DNA from: Sipunculus nudus
Taxonomy: Eukaryota; Annelida; Sipuncula; Golfingiida; Sipunculidae
Assembly: GCA_026874595.1 (NCBI GenBank)
Contig: CM049309.1
Coordinates: 40,999,079 to 41,063,078, forward strand
Direction of reading: 5' to 3'
DNA: 64,000 bases
Shown here piece after piece: positions 48,321 to 58,819 of this stretch. Position numbers and translations under genes: made by a program. The first letter of the stretch is position 1. Every line of letters begins with the position of its first letter. The notes beneath the pieces are model-generated. The model ran no database searches and was not told the DNA's origin. It saw nothing but the letters and a program-made list of their open reading frames with translations.

Positions 48321-48693
48321 AGAGAAAGTTTGTGATATTTTATTCATAGCCTTATATTTCATGTTTCAAGTACCCTGGACCAGGGGCTGTTATTTTATGG
48401 CCAGAATAAAAGGTCTTGTTTTATATATTGTCGGACCAAGCATGGAACCAATTTAACAGCATAACACAATGTTATTTTTGTACTTTTGCATAAATAATGC
48501 TGCTGCACATGTTGCCTATCACTGATTGCTGGTACTGTTACTTATTTATAACGATCTATTCCTGCTGCCCTCAGGGGTGTAAAATCACTCCCATGATGCA
48601 TTTGTACAAATTTGTTTTTTACCTAGCGACACTGGTCAGGTTTTTAGCTCAGCTGACTATAAGTCATCTGAGCTATAGTCGTGGTCCATTGTC

Positions 48694-48763
48694 CGTCGTC
48701 CGTCCGTCTGTCCGTCCGTCCGTCCGTCCGTCCGTCCGTCCGTCCGTCCGTCCGTCCGTCCGT
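48694..48763. repeat. (CCGT)n microsatellite
   Basis: About 16 near-pure CCGT units just inside HLE-1 copy C. Likely length-variable. Confidence 0.95.
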
Positions 48764-49566
48764 AGATGTGGCACGTTTTGAAACCGTAAGACCTAGGAAT
48801 CCAAAATTCAGCATAATGTTAGATGTCCCTAAGATCTCCTACCAAGCCGAAAACTGGGTCTTTGCGACTTCGTTCCTTTGAGAAATTAAGGAAAAACCTC
48901 AATTTTTTATTAAAATCCTATTTTCACACTTCAGGACTGCCTAATATCAAAACCACTCATCTGTTTTTTCTAATATTTACCATAAATATTCCTCTATAGA
49001 GTTCCTATGTACATGCCAGAAATTAAGTCTGTTAAGTATAAATTCTTTAAGTTATGGGCCCAAACATAATGGACTTTGTAAAAAATCAGGAAAAATATTT
49101 ACTCACTTAACATGAAAAATTTTGAAACTAGAGTCTATTTTCCCAAGTATATAACTATGTTTAATTAAGATTCAATTGTTTACCCAAAATTAGATCTGAA
49201 TTTTGTAAATTTTTTAAGTAATTAGCATAAAAATAAAATCAGTACCTTAAATTTTGCCCAACTTTGACCATGGCACGTTTTTTTCCTGAAAGTACCATTG
49301 AGATAATTTTCACAGCATGTAAACATAAATATTTAATTTGTTTAAATCTGAAATTTGGAAGTAGAAGCTTGAAAATTAAGCTAGTTATTGATTTTTTTCT
49401 TGAGGCTCTATTGTAGTCATTTGCTTTGATTACAGATTACAGATGCAGGGTCCCACTCCAGGTCACTGGAAGTCAGCTATGCCAGGGTTTCTGATTTGTT
49501 ACAGTCACTGGGGGAGATCCCCTGCTGTGACAGGTGTACAGTTATTCTCATATCACCACCCCAATC

Positions 49567-49597
49567 ACCCCCCCCCCCCCCCCCCCCCCCCCCCCCG
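49567..49597. repeat. poly-C tract
   Basis: A run of about 28-30 C inside HLE-1 copy C. Two plus-strand frames read it as poly-Pro. Confidence 0.9.
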
Positions 49598-50595
49598 CAA
49601 ACCCAACCCAGCAAGTGTTATGCAGTATTGTTATTGTTTTCACTGTATCTCCTTAATTGTAATGCTGTTTCCACTCTGAGATACAAAAACTTTCCTTGAA
49701 AAAGTAATTCAAGGTGTAATCCAGAAGATACAATGTTGTGTAATGTAGCATTTTTAAAGAAATCATTTTTCTTTTAAATGATTTTACCAATCATAATGGA
49801 ACCCATCAGTATGCTTAAATTATGATAAAATATGAAGCACATTATGGATAAATAAAGACACAATTAAAAATTGTGAAATCTAATTCTAAATCAAGTATTT
49901 TTTTTAGATATTTATTGTTTTTCAGATTTAAAAGATATATTTTTGTGGTAAAAAATAAATAAACATTTGTATGCATGATGTGGTGTTATCTGACAAGATT
50001 GAGATTTATGATGATGCAATTGAGAATTATGAATCAACTTTTATATTCAGATATATATGTTATATTGAAAATGTATAGAAATATAAACTTAAATTAAAAA
50101 AAAAATTGATGTGATAAAAAAATGAGGATTTATTACAAACATTTGTTCATTATTTTCCTGCATCAGCAGAATTTGAGATCAGGCTTTGTTTGCCATGTTT
50201 TATGTTGTTAATTAGTTATATTTCAGCTGTATACATTTCTTAAAAAAACATATATTTAATAATATATATATACAAAAAAAGATTCGATTGAACAAATGTG
50301 TAAACTACTGAAATGTCAACAGTTAATCGAAAAGCCAACTAATGATCATGGTAATTGTACAGAGCATTTGTTCACAAACTGCTCACATGCTTCAGTGTCA
50401 ACATTAGGAAACACATGGTCAGGTCACAAAATATTATTTGCAACAATTTCTTGCTCATCAATACAAACCAATCATATAAACCAACCATGGCCTTTATTAC
50501 CTCTTCCTCTTACACTTTATCTCAATTTGATATTATTTTAGATTTTTACCTTCAAGGTTAATGTCAGCTGAGCACAGTGACCCATAGGTCCCTTG

Positions 50596-51277
50596 TTTTT
50601 TTCTGCCCAGGCCAGTGAAATTATATTGACTGTTTAATTCCTTCCATACATGTACGTTTTTTATAAAGACCATGTCGCTTTTCACTCGTTCATTCCTAGA
50701 GATCATGGCCACTGGCACCATCTGTTATGAGAAATATGCAGTGGTTAATTCAATTTAGTCTTCATATGTCATTGCATAATTTACAATTAACTAGAAAGTA
50801 GTCAGAAACCACATATATACCTCCCCAAGGATCCCTATCAAACTTTGGTGTGTGTCATACAAACCATGGAAATATATGGAGGCAAGCCCAGAAAAAATGT
50901 TTTTCACAGTTTGGCCAATTTATTGCTTGCCAACTCATTGATAATTGATTGCATCACAGGCCAGATTTGCCAGTTAACCTGAACAAAGGGCCCTAATACC
51001 AGTGATTAACCCTCAGCTAAAAATAAACAAACTGCAGTTCAAATTGGTGAACAATCGTCCAACCCTTTATAATGTACAAGGTTTTAGTGTAAAACATTCA
51101 ACCAAAATCATATGGATTTTGCCTTATGTGTTGCACTAAACCTTTACTTAAAGTAATCAAAATGCACCATAACTTTTGAGTTAAGTTGTAAACTGACAAA
51201 AAAATCAACAAACCAGCCAAATAACCAGCCTAGGTAAAAACATCATAATACTTAGAATCCTGGCAGATTTGGAATTC
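50596..51277. other. intron or flank, unassigned
   Basis: No recognised feature. Confidence 0.4.
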
Positions 51278-51789
51278 TATAATCTATTTCATCCCCTCAT
51301 GTCCACCTAGTTTTTGCTTTGAAAATGGTAAAATAGGGTAGAAGATTTATGGACCTAATCTTCAACTAGGGAAATAAACCTCTGCCTGACACAGTATTTT
51401 AGAAGCAGAATTATTTTAAAATATGAGAATTCAGTCTACATTTTCAACATATCAGCCCCATTTACGACAGTCAAGTCATTGGTTACATTCAGAACAACCT
51501 CAGTTTACAGCTGCTGATTGGATGATGTCATGTAAATACTCTAAAAAATATAACCAGCTAAAACAATGATGGCTACTCATGCTGGGAGACACCTGATCTG
51601 TCAGATCATTTCAAGAGTAAAAAAAAAAGTTGCGAAACATGAATTGAAGAATTGTTTTGAAATTCTTGATTGGCATATTAGGTTGTTACCTCCACAGGAA
51701 GCATTCTAGGAATTTTTGAACAATATAAAATTTTAAGAACATTTTCTCTAAAAAAAACCAGGTGGACACAGGTTGGTGGGACAGAGTAA
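51278..51789 (+). mobile_element. 540-bp TIR MITE, copy 3
   Basis: Same orientation as the copy at 16017. It shares TTTCATCCCCTC.TGTCCACCT at the left, CAGCTGCTGATTGGATGATG and ATAACCAGCTAAAAC in the body, and CAGGTGGACACAGG at the right. The right terminus is eroded (GACAGAGTA instead of GGACTATA). Confidence 0.8.
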
Positions 51790-51879
51790 AGTTGTAAAAA
51801 GTGTACAAAGTTTTAGTGTACTTTTATAATTTGTACCAGTCATGACCAAAACACACCAGGATCTTACTCCTAAAAATAT

Positions 51880-52450
51880 TTATTCACCAGAACCCACCAG
51901 CAATGCGTGATTTGCTCCATATTATGAACAAGAGTACTGCAAATGGTGCATAATAACCTCGTACCTGATTAAATATTTGCGTGAATTTTGCTATGAACGT
52001 CTTATATAGATGAGAAACTTTATTGGTTAATATTCATAATGAGTTTCATGAAAATTTTGGCAAGATTTTTGGCAAGTTTTAATGGTATCACCAAAGTCTG
52101 GTGACCTCTGACCTCATTGAATATGCATGGATTTCGCTGGAAATCGAACTTAGGTGAGATATTATATTGCTTAACATTTCTGTTGAGTTTGATCAATATC
52201 CATCATATTCCTGGTAAGTTATTGCAGCAGCACCCCAAGTAGCCTTGTGACCTCTGACCTTTTCTATTAAATATGCATGGATTTTGCCCATAATCCAACT
52301 CGGGCTAGATAATCTATTGGTAAGTTGTTATGGTGAGTTTGTTGAAAATCCATCAAAGCCCGGTAATTTATCATAGCGACACCAAAAGTTGATGGACAAA
52401 TGGACCATTGGCATCATAATACGTCCCTTCGTAAACAGGCATTATAAAAA
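51880..52450. repeat. ~145-bp tandem repeat fragment, possible Helentron-like body
   Basis: About three degenerate units with GTGACCTCTGACCT (52103 and 52250), ATATGCATGGATTTCGC and AGTTTGATCAATATCCATCA-like phrases. It ends with TGGACAAATGGACC and ACGTCCCTTCG. It resembles the tandem-repeat bodies of the local elements, but no terminal hairpins were found. Confidence 0.5.
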
Positions 52451-52739
52451 GATAAAGAACACTACCTCAGTGTGAGAAGTTCTAAAACAAAATTAGGATA
52501 TCTAAATTTGTCCAAACTTGGAAATCTTTTCCTCACATGCTTTTATTCAGCTTTGGTAAAATTGTGCCTTTTGACGCACAATTTTTAATATACCAATAAT
52601 TTATTTCACATATTTTATAAACCACAAGAGAACTGATAATTGGTTAAAAAACATAATAGAAGGAATGAGTAGATTGCTACACAGACTGTCATTTTGCGAT
52701 CCATCAGCCCATTTGCTTTTCTTTGAGACAAGACCAAGC

Positions 52740-53215
52740 GATTTAGAGGCAGTTAAAAGCTCGACCAGCTGTGTTTTGTGGTGAAGCTGAAGCCAGGGCT
52801 GCTAACACTGTGATATATACAGGAAGAGATGAGGTCATGGTCATTAGAAAAATGGCAAAAGTAGATATTAAACTTGAGGGTCTGGCTGCAAGACCCACTC
52901 CAAACCTGACATATTGGTGTGTTCCTGCTCTTGGAAGAAACAGTAGATACCTCCCACCAAGTGTGAAATGGGGGAAAAAATTCTTCCATGTTCAGGCTTC
53001 TTACAGGCTGCTGTTAGTTTTTATGGTGGGCATATTGATTGCTTTTACCGAGTCGACAGTTTTTGGCTGTCGTATAGAAGAACGGAGCATGTGCCTCAGA
53101 CAGGGAGGGACTATAGACGGAGCTCAAATGGACTCGAGTGTGGGACTCTTTATTGGAAACGACGGAACGAGTCCTGTTTGAACATGGGACACTACAGGGC
53201 ATATTGATGGAAATT
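52740..53215 (+). other. 411-nt open frame, not recognised
   Basis: The plus-strand frame 52771-53181 is open for 136 codons in a slightly less AT-rich patch. It has a hydrophobic run (LLLVFMVGILIAF, residues about 84-96). No domain is recognised, codon use looks random, a minus-strand frame overlaps it, and its ends do not show obvious acceptor and donor in a phase that extends the PDZ gene. Reported as open sequence, not as a gene. Confidence 0.2.
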
Positions 53216-53529
53216 TGTGAATCAATATGGAGGCATGCTAGACCTTATACATATAAAGGATACTTTCCTGTCCAGGGGCCCAGATTCACTGATTAGCAGT
53301 CTTACCAATTCAGTTAGTTTAATTAAATCACAAATCCAGTAATGCTGTGGGTTAGATCAGGATTTGTTATCCTTGCTTGTAGGAGTTACCTATTGTGAGC
53401 ATACTGAAGTATACAATTTCCAGGAGCTTGTGTTCACCAAGGTGCCTTTTTCCTGTGGGGATGGGTGATGCGCATGATAAGTTTCACTCAGCAAATTGGT
53501 CTTAACGTTTCATAGTCCTGTTTCTAATA

Positions 53530-53703
53530 CAGTGAATCCTCGAAATTACAGCCACCTACAGGACATTGATAAAGTGGTCACATTTTCGAGGTGGTCATCT
53601 TAGCAAGGTCTGATATAAAGAGCTAAAAAAATTGGACCATGAAAAAGTGGTTTTTATTTTGAGGTGGTCACTTCTGAAATGATCACAAGGAGAGGTTTTA
53701 CTG
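53530..53703. mobile_element. pogo/Tigger-like MITE, TA target
   Basis: 174 bp, inverted ends CAGTGAATCCTCGAAATTAC and GGAGAGGTTTTACTG, flanked by TA on both sides. Same class as 20195-20336 but with a different body (AGGTGGTCA repeats). Confidence 0.75.
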
Positions 53704-54318
53704 TACATAGTGAGAGGGCACCTTAGCTTAACACCACCTATATTTATATAGAATTCATATCTCTTCCTAAGTTTAGGGGTTAAACCTATGAGCATTTGAA
53801 TATAAAGAAAAGCAGAGAAAATTTATCACCTTAATTAAACACTTAATGGTACTTGTAGATTTTTTTTATCATGACTATGACATCAATTTAGAAAATGTTA
53901 TGTGTTTCTAAACTGTCAAGGAAATCAGTATTTTATCATTACTTTAGTATATTAACATGCAATGATGTAAAGCGAAAAAGTTTGTTTATGGTTGGGTGTC
54001 TGTAAAGCAGCATCAATTTATAAAATTTATTATCACTGATCTAAACATAAAAAAGAGAGAAAAGTTGTCATTTATATGAATTTTGTGATTAGAATGTTCA
54101 GTGTATTAAAGTAGGGAGTACATAATAAAAAAATTTTTTTTTTAAAAATTTGTTATAACCATTAGATAATTTGTACTTTGAAAACAGATATATGAAGGTC
54201 ATATACTAGTATACTGCAGACACATGAGCAATAGTATTAGTCATTAATATAAAATATGTTAGACATTTCATGCATAAGTATGTTGGTTAAATATTTTTTT
54301 TGGCCTCCCCATGTCTAG
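53704..54318. other. intron or flank, unassigned
   Basis: AT-rich. The T-rich stretch before 54318 serves as the possible polypyrimidine tract of the exon below. Confidence 0.4.
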
Positions 54319-54359
54319 CAGCTGATGCAGATGAGGAAGGAAGTGTTGATAACAGTTGA
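54319..54359 (+). CDS. possible alternative last exon (tentative)
   Basis: A tract TTTTTTTTGGCCTCCCCATGTCTAG precedes CAGCTG, giving a TAGCAG tandem acceptor. Joined in phase 1 to the microexon, it reads AADADEEGSVDNS then TGA at 54357-54359 (or one residue shorter from the second AG). An AATAAA lies at 54448-54453. If used, it would end the protein after the PDZ7-PDZ8 linker with an acidic tail. Support is only phase, acceptor quality and the downstream AATAAA, all of which occur by chance in AT-rich DNA. Confidence 0.22.
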
Positions 54360-54447
54360 ATGGACATTGACATTTAAAGAAACCAAACAGCAGGACTCTC
54401 AGATGACATGGAATATAGATGCTGTCATTGTCATGTAGTCATTACAA

Positions 54448-54453
54448 AATAAA
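54448..54453 (+). promoter_or_regulatory. possible poly(A) signal AATAAA
   Basis: An AATAAA 89 bp after the TGA of the tentative last exon. The hexamer is frequent in this AT-rich window, so it carries weight only together with that exon. Confidence 0.2.
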
Positions 54454-54459
54454 AGCCCT

Positions 54460-56307
54460 CTCAGAATGGTTTATTATGGTAATGTTAGATTTTAAATAAT
54501 GTAATTTAAGCCTTACAAAGCTAATGGAATACCACTATTCTTCTCCCAGGCAATTAGTTCTAAAAACAAACAAAAGCTTTCCTTGAGACTGTAATTGTTG
54601 ATAGAGGTCTCGCCCAGTGCACCCATTAAGTGTGGTCTGTCGGGATTTATGTAAAATACCCATCATGCTGAGTGATGAATTATGAGGATTCCTCAGCGGG
54701 GCTCTCCAGTGATACCAGCAGTTTCATAATCAGGTAATTATTCATATTGAAGCTGTAGAGTATCAAAACACTAAAGATAATTGGAAAGGCTCCTGACAAG
54801 GTCAACCGGCTAAATGTGGTGGAGCCACATTATCTGAATTTATGTTTTTTTGTTACCCCACTGTGATGAACGAGGTCCAACTAGCAATGAAATATTGGGT
54901 AAAAAATTATGAGACATGAAAGGAGAGACTTGATGGGAAACCAACGGAAAATCATCACATTAAGAGACTGGATGGTCACCAGGGAAGAAAAGTTCTGGCT
55001 CTTAATCTGTGAGCTGATTAAATGAGATCTCAGAGCCTGGTCATTTGTCATCCCCTGTTGCCATGGTGACATGAGATGGATGCTCGGCTGCTTAATCTGT
55101 GGGATGTGTTATATTTTAGGAAATATGGATAATATTTAGGAAGAAATTGTATACTGTCTCTTCTAAGATTTAATGGAATACAGATCATATTCTTCATAAG
55201 TTTCATTCTTAATATAATCTTGTAATATTCTCACAATAGTATATTTGCATTTTGACCTTGAAGTTGTTCTGATTAATATCCACAAATTTTAAACTTTAAT
55301 TTTAAAAAAGAATAAAAAAGAGATTTGTATTATTTGTATAGTTCCTTGTTTCAGATATTACTCACAGTTTACAAATCATTTGGTTCACCTGCTTCAACTG
55401 AAGAAAAAACTGAGAAATCAAAACCAACAAATAAACAATCAGATTTATGTGACAGTTTATATTTGGAACTAGTTCAAGATTGATTGGTGTAAATGTACTT
55501 TATTTGCTTGCTTTCAGTTGCATTCAAGGAAATATCAGATTATCGAGTGATTATCAAGTGCCTATTAATTTCTGCATGAAACCATTTGTTCTCATTGAAT
55601 ATTTCTTGCGAGTGATCCAGTACAAGTTCAAATATTGGTCACGCTAGCTCTGGTTTAAAGAGAATCGATAGAGCCAGTTACAGAAAAAAAAATTGTCATT
55701 ATCTGGCAAAACTGTTGATTTAGCAGAGCATCATAGTTCGGCCCCTTGTGTGATTAAACGTGATACTGATCATATGACTATTGACTGGCTGTCTAAGGGT
55801 AATGGGGTGAGAAGGATCTATGCTGCCAAGGGGGGCCTGCCCTGCGAAGATAGATCATCAGAAGCGTGACCCACAGCCGGCTGTGACCTTTTTAACTGTC
55901 GATCTCTGAATACAAGTGCGAGTTGTCACATTTCAGTGCAGCCTACCATGTCTGATAACAGTATAGACTGGCATGCCATTTCTATCCAGAAAAATCTACC
56001 ATTTTATTCAGTAATTTCCAAGTATTTGCTGCAGAATAGTTTTAATTTGCTTGGCCCCCTTGGGTTAAATTTTTTTTCGATCTTGCTCGCCATCTTTTGG
56101 TAAATGTTGGGCTGTCGATCAGCAAGGCATGTTTTGTTATATTTACAGGTTGGTATATTTTGATTCCTGATGGAGGCATAAAAACTTCTGGTTTTACATT
56201 CATACATGTTTAAGTAAGATCTGAATTGAAAAAAAAAAATCACCCTTCAGCACAGATTAAAAAAAAAAACTGCCTTAAAAATCAACACTTTTTTGCTTCA
56301 TATGTTT
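54460..56307. other. intron or flank, low-repeat sequence
   Basis: About 1.8 kb. 54590-55100 and 55740-55950 are less AT-rich and free of repeat signatures I know, so they are candidates for conserved non-coding sequence. Frames at 54881 and 56004 are unsupported. Confidence 0.4.
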
Positions 56308-56402
56308 AGCTCAGCTGACTATAAGTCATCTATTGTAAAATCTATGGTGATGCAGTTATAACTGTCACAATCAGCTGAGCGCTGTGACCCATGGGTCCCT
56401 TG
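56308..56402 (+). mobile_element. HLE-1 copy D, 95-bp minimal element
   Basis: AGCTCAGCTGACTATAAGTC, about 40 bp of other sequence, then TCAGCTGAGCGCTGTGACCC continuing to ATGGGTCCCTTG. T-runs lie on both sides. The CCGT tract and the tandem body are absent, leaving only the two termini. Confidence 0.85.
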
Positions 56403-57286
56403 TTTTTTTTTTTTTCAAACCACTTAATTAACATTATGTTTTAGACTGACTGTTTATTGTTTAAACCATTGAAACACCCAGTTATTATTCAAAAGATAGT
56501 GCACATTTTTGGTCCCTGTTTTTCATGTTTAGAATAGAAGTTTATAATTGTATCACAATCCAGACAAATAAGCCTGTTTGGGTCTCTTGTCACATGAGGT
56601 TTAGCTTGAAAATTTGTCTTAGAAATAGAGATTGACAAGTTATTAGCAAAAGCTTAGTGATCCTAACAGTTAATGCAAAGAAAACCACAGGATACTGTGG
56701 TTGCCTTACTGTTCATGAGGTTTTCATATTCACTATATTCTCCAAAGGGAAAATATCGCGAAAATAAAACCTTTTGGAAAAAGATGCCCAAACCACACAG
56801 GCAAACATTAATTTAAACAGCAGTTTCATTAACATCTCATATACATTATGACTATGACTGTAGCATCACAAAGCAAACAATATTAACATATTAATATTAA
56901 CAGATCTCTTTTATATTACCATATGTCAAAGCCTGATACTATGAATGATATGATAGCTTTCACATTATCTGTCTATAAATTAAATGAACAAGAATTTCCA
57001 GATCTTCCATGTTCACTTAGTACTTCTTAAATAGTAAAGATAGATATGGATGCAAGGATGCAATGTGTAGTTTATCTTGAAAATCAAACTCTCACGAAAC
57101 ACTGGAATATTTAAACTTGCAAAGTATTAACCTAGCAAATGTGAAGCCAACCACAGGATATTATTATCAGAAATTTTAGTTCACCACAGTGTTAAGTGAA
57201 GCCATCAGTTTATCAGCGTACCCCCAATCTGTTTGTCAAATTTGGTCATGCACTTATTATTACAGATATTCAAGATACTAACCAGC
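56403..57286. other. intron or flank, unassigned
   Basis: AT-rich. No recognised feature. Confidence 0.4.
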
Positions 57287-57672
57287 TAATGTGGCTCAAG
57301 GGTAGGGCACCAGGAGATTGTGAGATCAAATCTCAACTGAGATGGTGAGATTATCACTGTCGACCCCCACCCAGGGTGAACGCTCTGCAGGCTAAATGGA
57401 AAGGCTGTGCTCAACAGCTGAGTTTTACTCACAAATAAGTACAGCTTTCAGGGGTTCCTTGGTGGTATGACCCAGCAGTGGGGACGATTACACACCCAGG
57501 GCCCACAGGTGCAATAGTCACAGGGCCTGGTTTTCAGCAGGATATAAAATGAGAGGAAGCATGTGATACTGCCCTGTCACATAGTCCAAAACCGGAATGG
57601 AAATCTGCAGATGTACATATATTTAGTTGAGGTAGCATTTAAATGGAGGAGGTTACCTCTAACATAAAAAAA
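57287..57672 (+). mobile_element. tRNA-derived SINE, copy 4
   Basis: The head AATGTGGCTCAAGGGTAGGG has an altered A box. The ACTCAAAGC segment is deleted, followed by GGAGATTGTGAGATCAAATC (degraded B box). The body includes CGCTCTGCAGGCTAAATGG and ATGAGAGGAAGCATGTGATA, and the tail is A-rich. It most resembles the 26-kb copy. Confidence 0.85.
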
Positions 57673-58254
57673 AATTGTCTGGTGATGTACTTCGTCCTTT
57701 CCTGATTATGGGGGGAAAGTTTTCATCAAGAAGCCTATATTGCCCATGAACTGTTTTGAGTGACAAGTGGGTATTACCATGCTAATTGAGTGGATTTTGT
57801 TGTCCTTCCCTGTCTGCCTGGACATTTGAGAGTGTGTACATTAAACTAGGTCGGCTACCATGATAAGCTGTTGCCGTGGTAGTCTCATGTTGCTAGGTAA
57901 CCTGTTGGAGATGTAAAGCCCAGCCAGTCCATTATTGGTGCATAGTCTAAATGATTGCACCTATGCCAGACAGGCTGTGATATCAAGGTTTGAAGCAGAT
58001 CCATTCCACTTAGATTTTAGCCATATTTTCAGTTAGATGTTTGTCCTGCAGTGGCCATGTAAACCGTAAACAGCAATTTATCTAATGTTATTAATTACTT
58101 GTTTGCTAGTTATTAATTATTTTCATTGAATGGCTCAATGCAGATGTAAGATGTTTAGTTCATGTCATTTGATTATTATGAGAATATTTGGAAGTAAGTG
58201 TTCTGATTAAATGTGAACCAGAGAGATAAATTATCAGTAGGGACTCTTCCCTGA
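57673..58254. other. intron or flank, unassigned
   Basis: No recognised feature. Confidence 0.4.
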
Positions 58255-58441
58255 AAGAGAGTCAGTTTTAGGATTGAGGTTTTCTAGTCAGGTTTAAGTC
58301 TTGTTTAGTACAGAGTGTTTATAGTGAGGTTTAAGGAGTGAGGCTCATTATTAAGGTTTTTAAGGGTGAGGCTTTCTAGTCTGGTTTAGGAAGAATGTGT
58401 AAAGTCAGTTTTTAGGAGTGAGGCTCAAGAGTCAGTTTTTT
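58255..58441. repeat. 28-bp minisatellite, left part
   Basis: Degenerate units of TTTTAGGAGTGAGGCTCACTAGTCAGG type. Interrupted at 58441 by HLE-1 copy E and resumed at 63551. Confidence 0.85.
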
Positions 58442-58819
58442 AACTCAGCTGACTGTAAGTCAACTGAAGTATAGGTATGGTGCTTTGTCTGTCATCTGTC
58501 TGGCCGTCCATTAGCAGGGCACAAATTATAACTGCTAACCCTAGAACCATGTAACGTGAAATCTAGGGAGGTCCATAAAAATCTCCTTGAAAACCTGAAA
58601 TTTAGTCACTGTAACCTATATCCTCTGAGCTATGGGGCTTGAAACTACCCCCCAGAATAATAAAAAATTTGATACAAAACCTCCAGTATCTTGATAATTA
58701 ATGTATGGATTGTGATGGATCTTGCCTTGAATATTGACCATGACTAGTTTTGTCAGTTTCTGAAAAGTGATGGCACCACCTGTATTTTTTCTTATTTTAC
58801 AAATATTTATCTTCTTTTT

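Larger units (their letters stand above)
48646..50595 (+). mobile_element. HLE-1 copy C, Helentron-like element
   Basis: Intact 5' hairpin (AGCTCAGCTGACTATAAGTC to ATCTGAGCT), a long pure (CCGT)n run at 48694-48763, one body unit (about 48770-49400), and a 3' end GTCAGCTGAGCACAGTGACC with GACCCATAGGTC and CCCTTG before a T-run. The Arg-Pro-Ser-Val frames at 48497 and 48681 are translations of (CCGT)n. Confidence 0.85.

Noticed and set aside
48497-48881. Arg-Pro-Ser-Val repeat proteins
   Set aside because: They are translations of the (CCGT)n tract at the head of HLE-1 copy C; the same occurs at 39276-39746.
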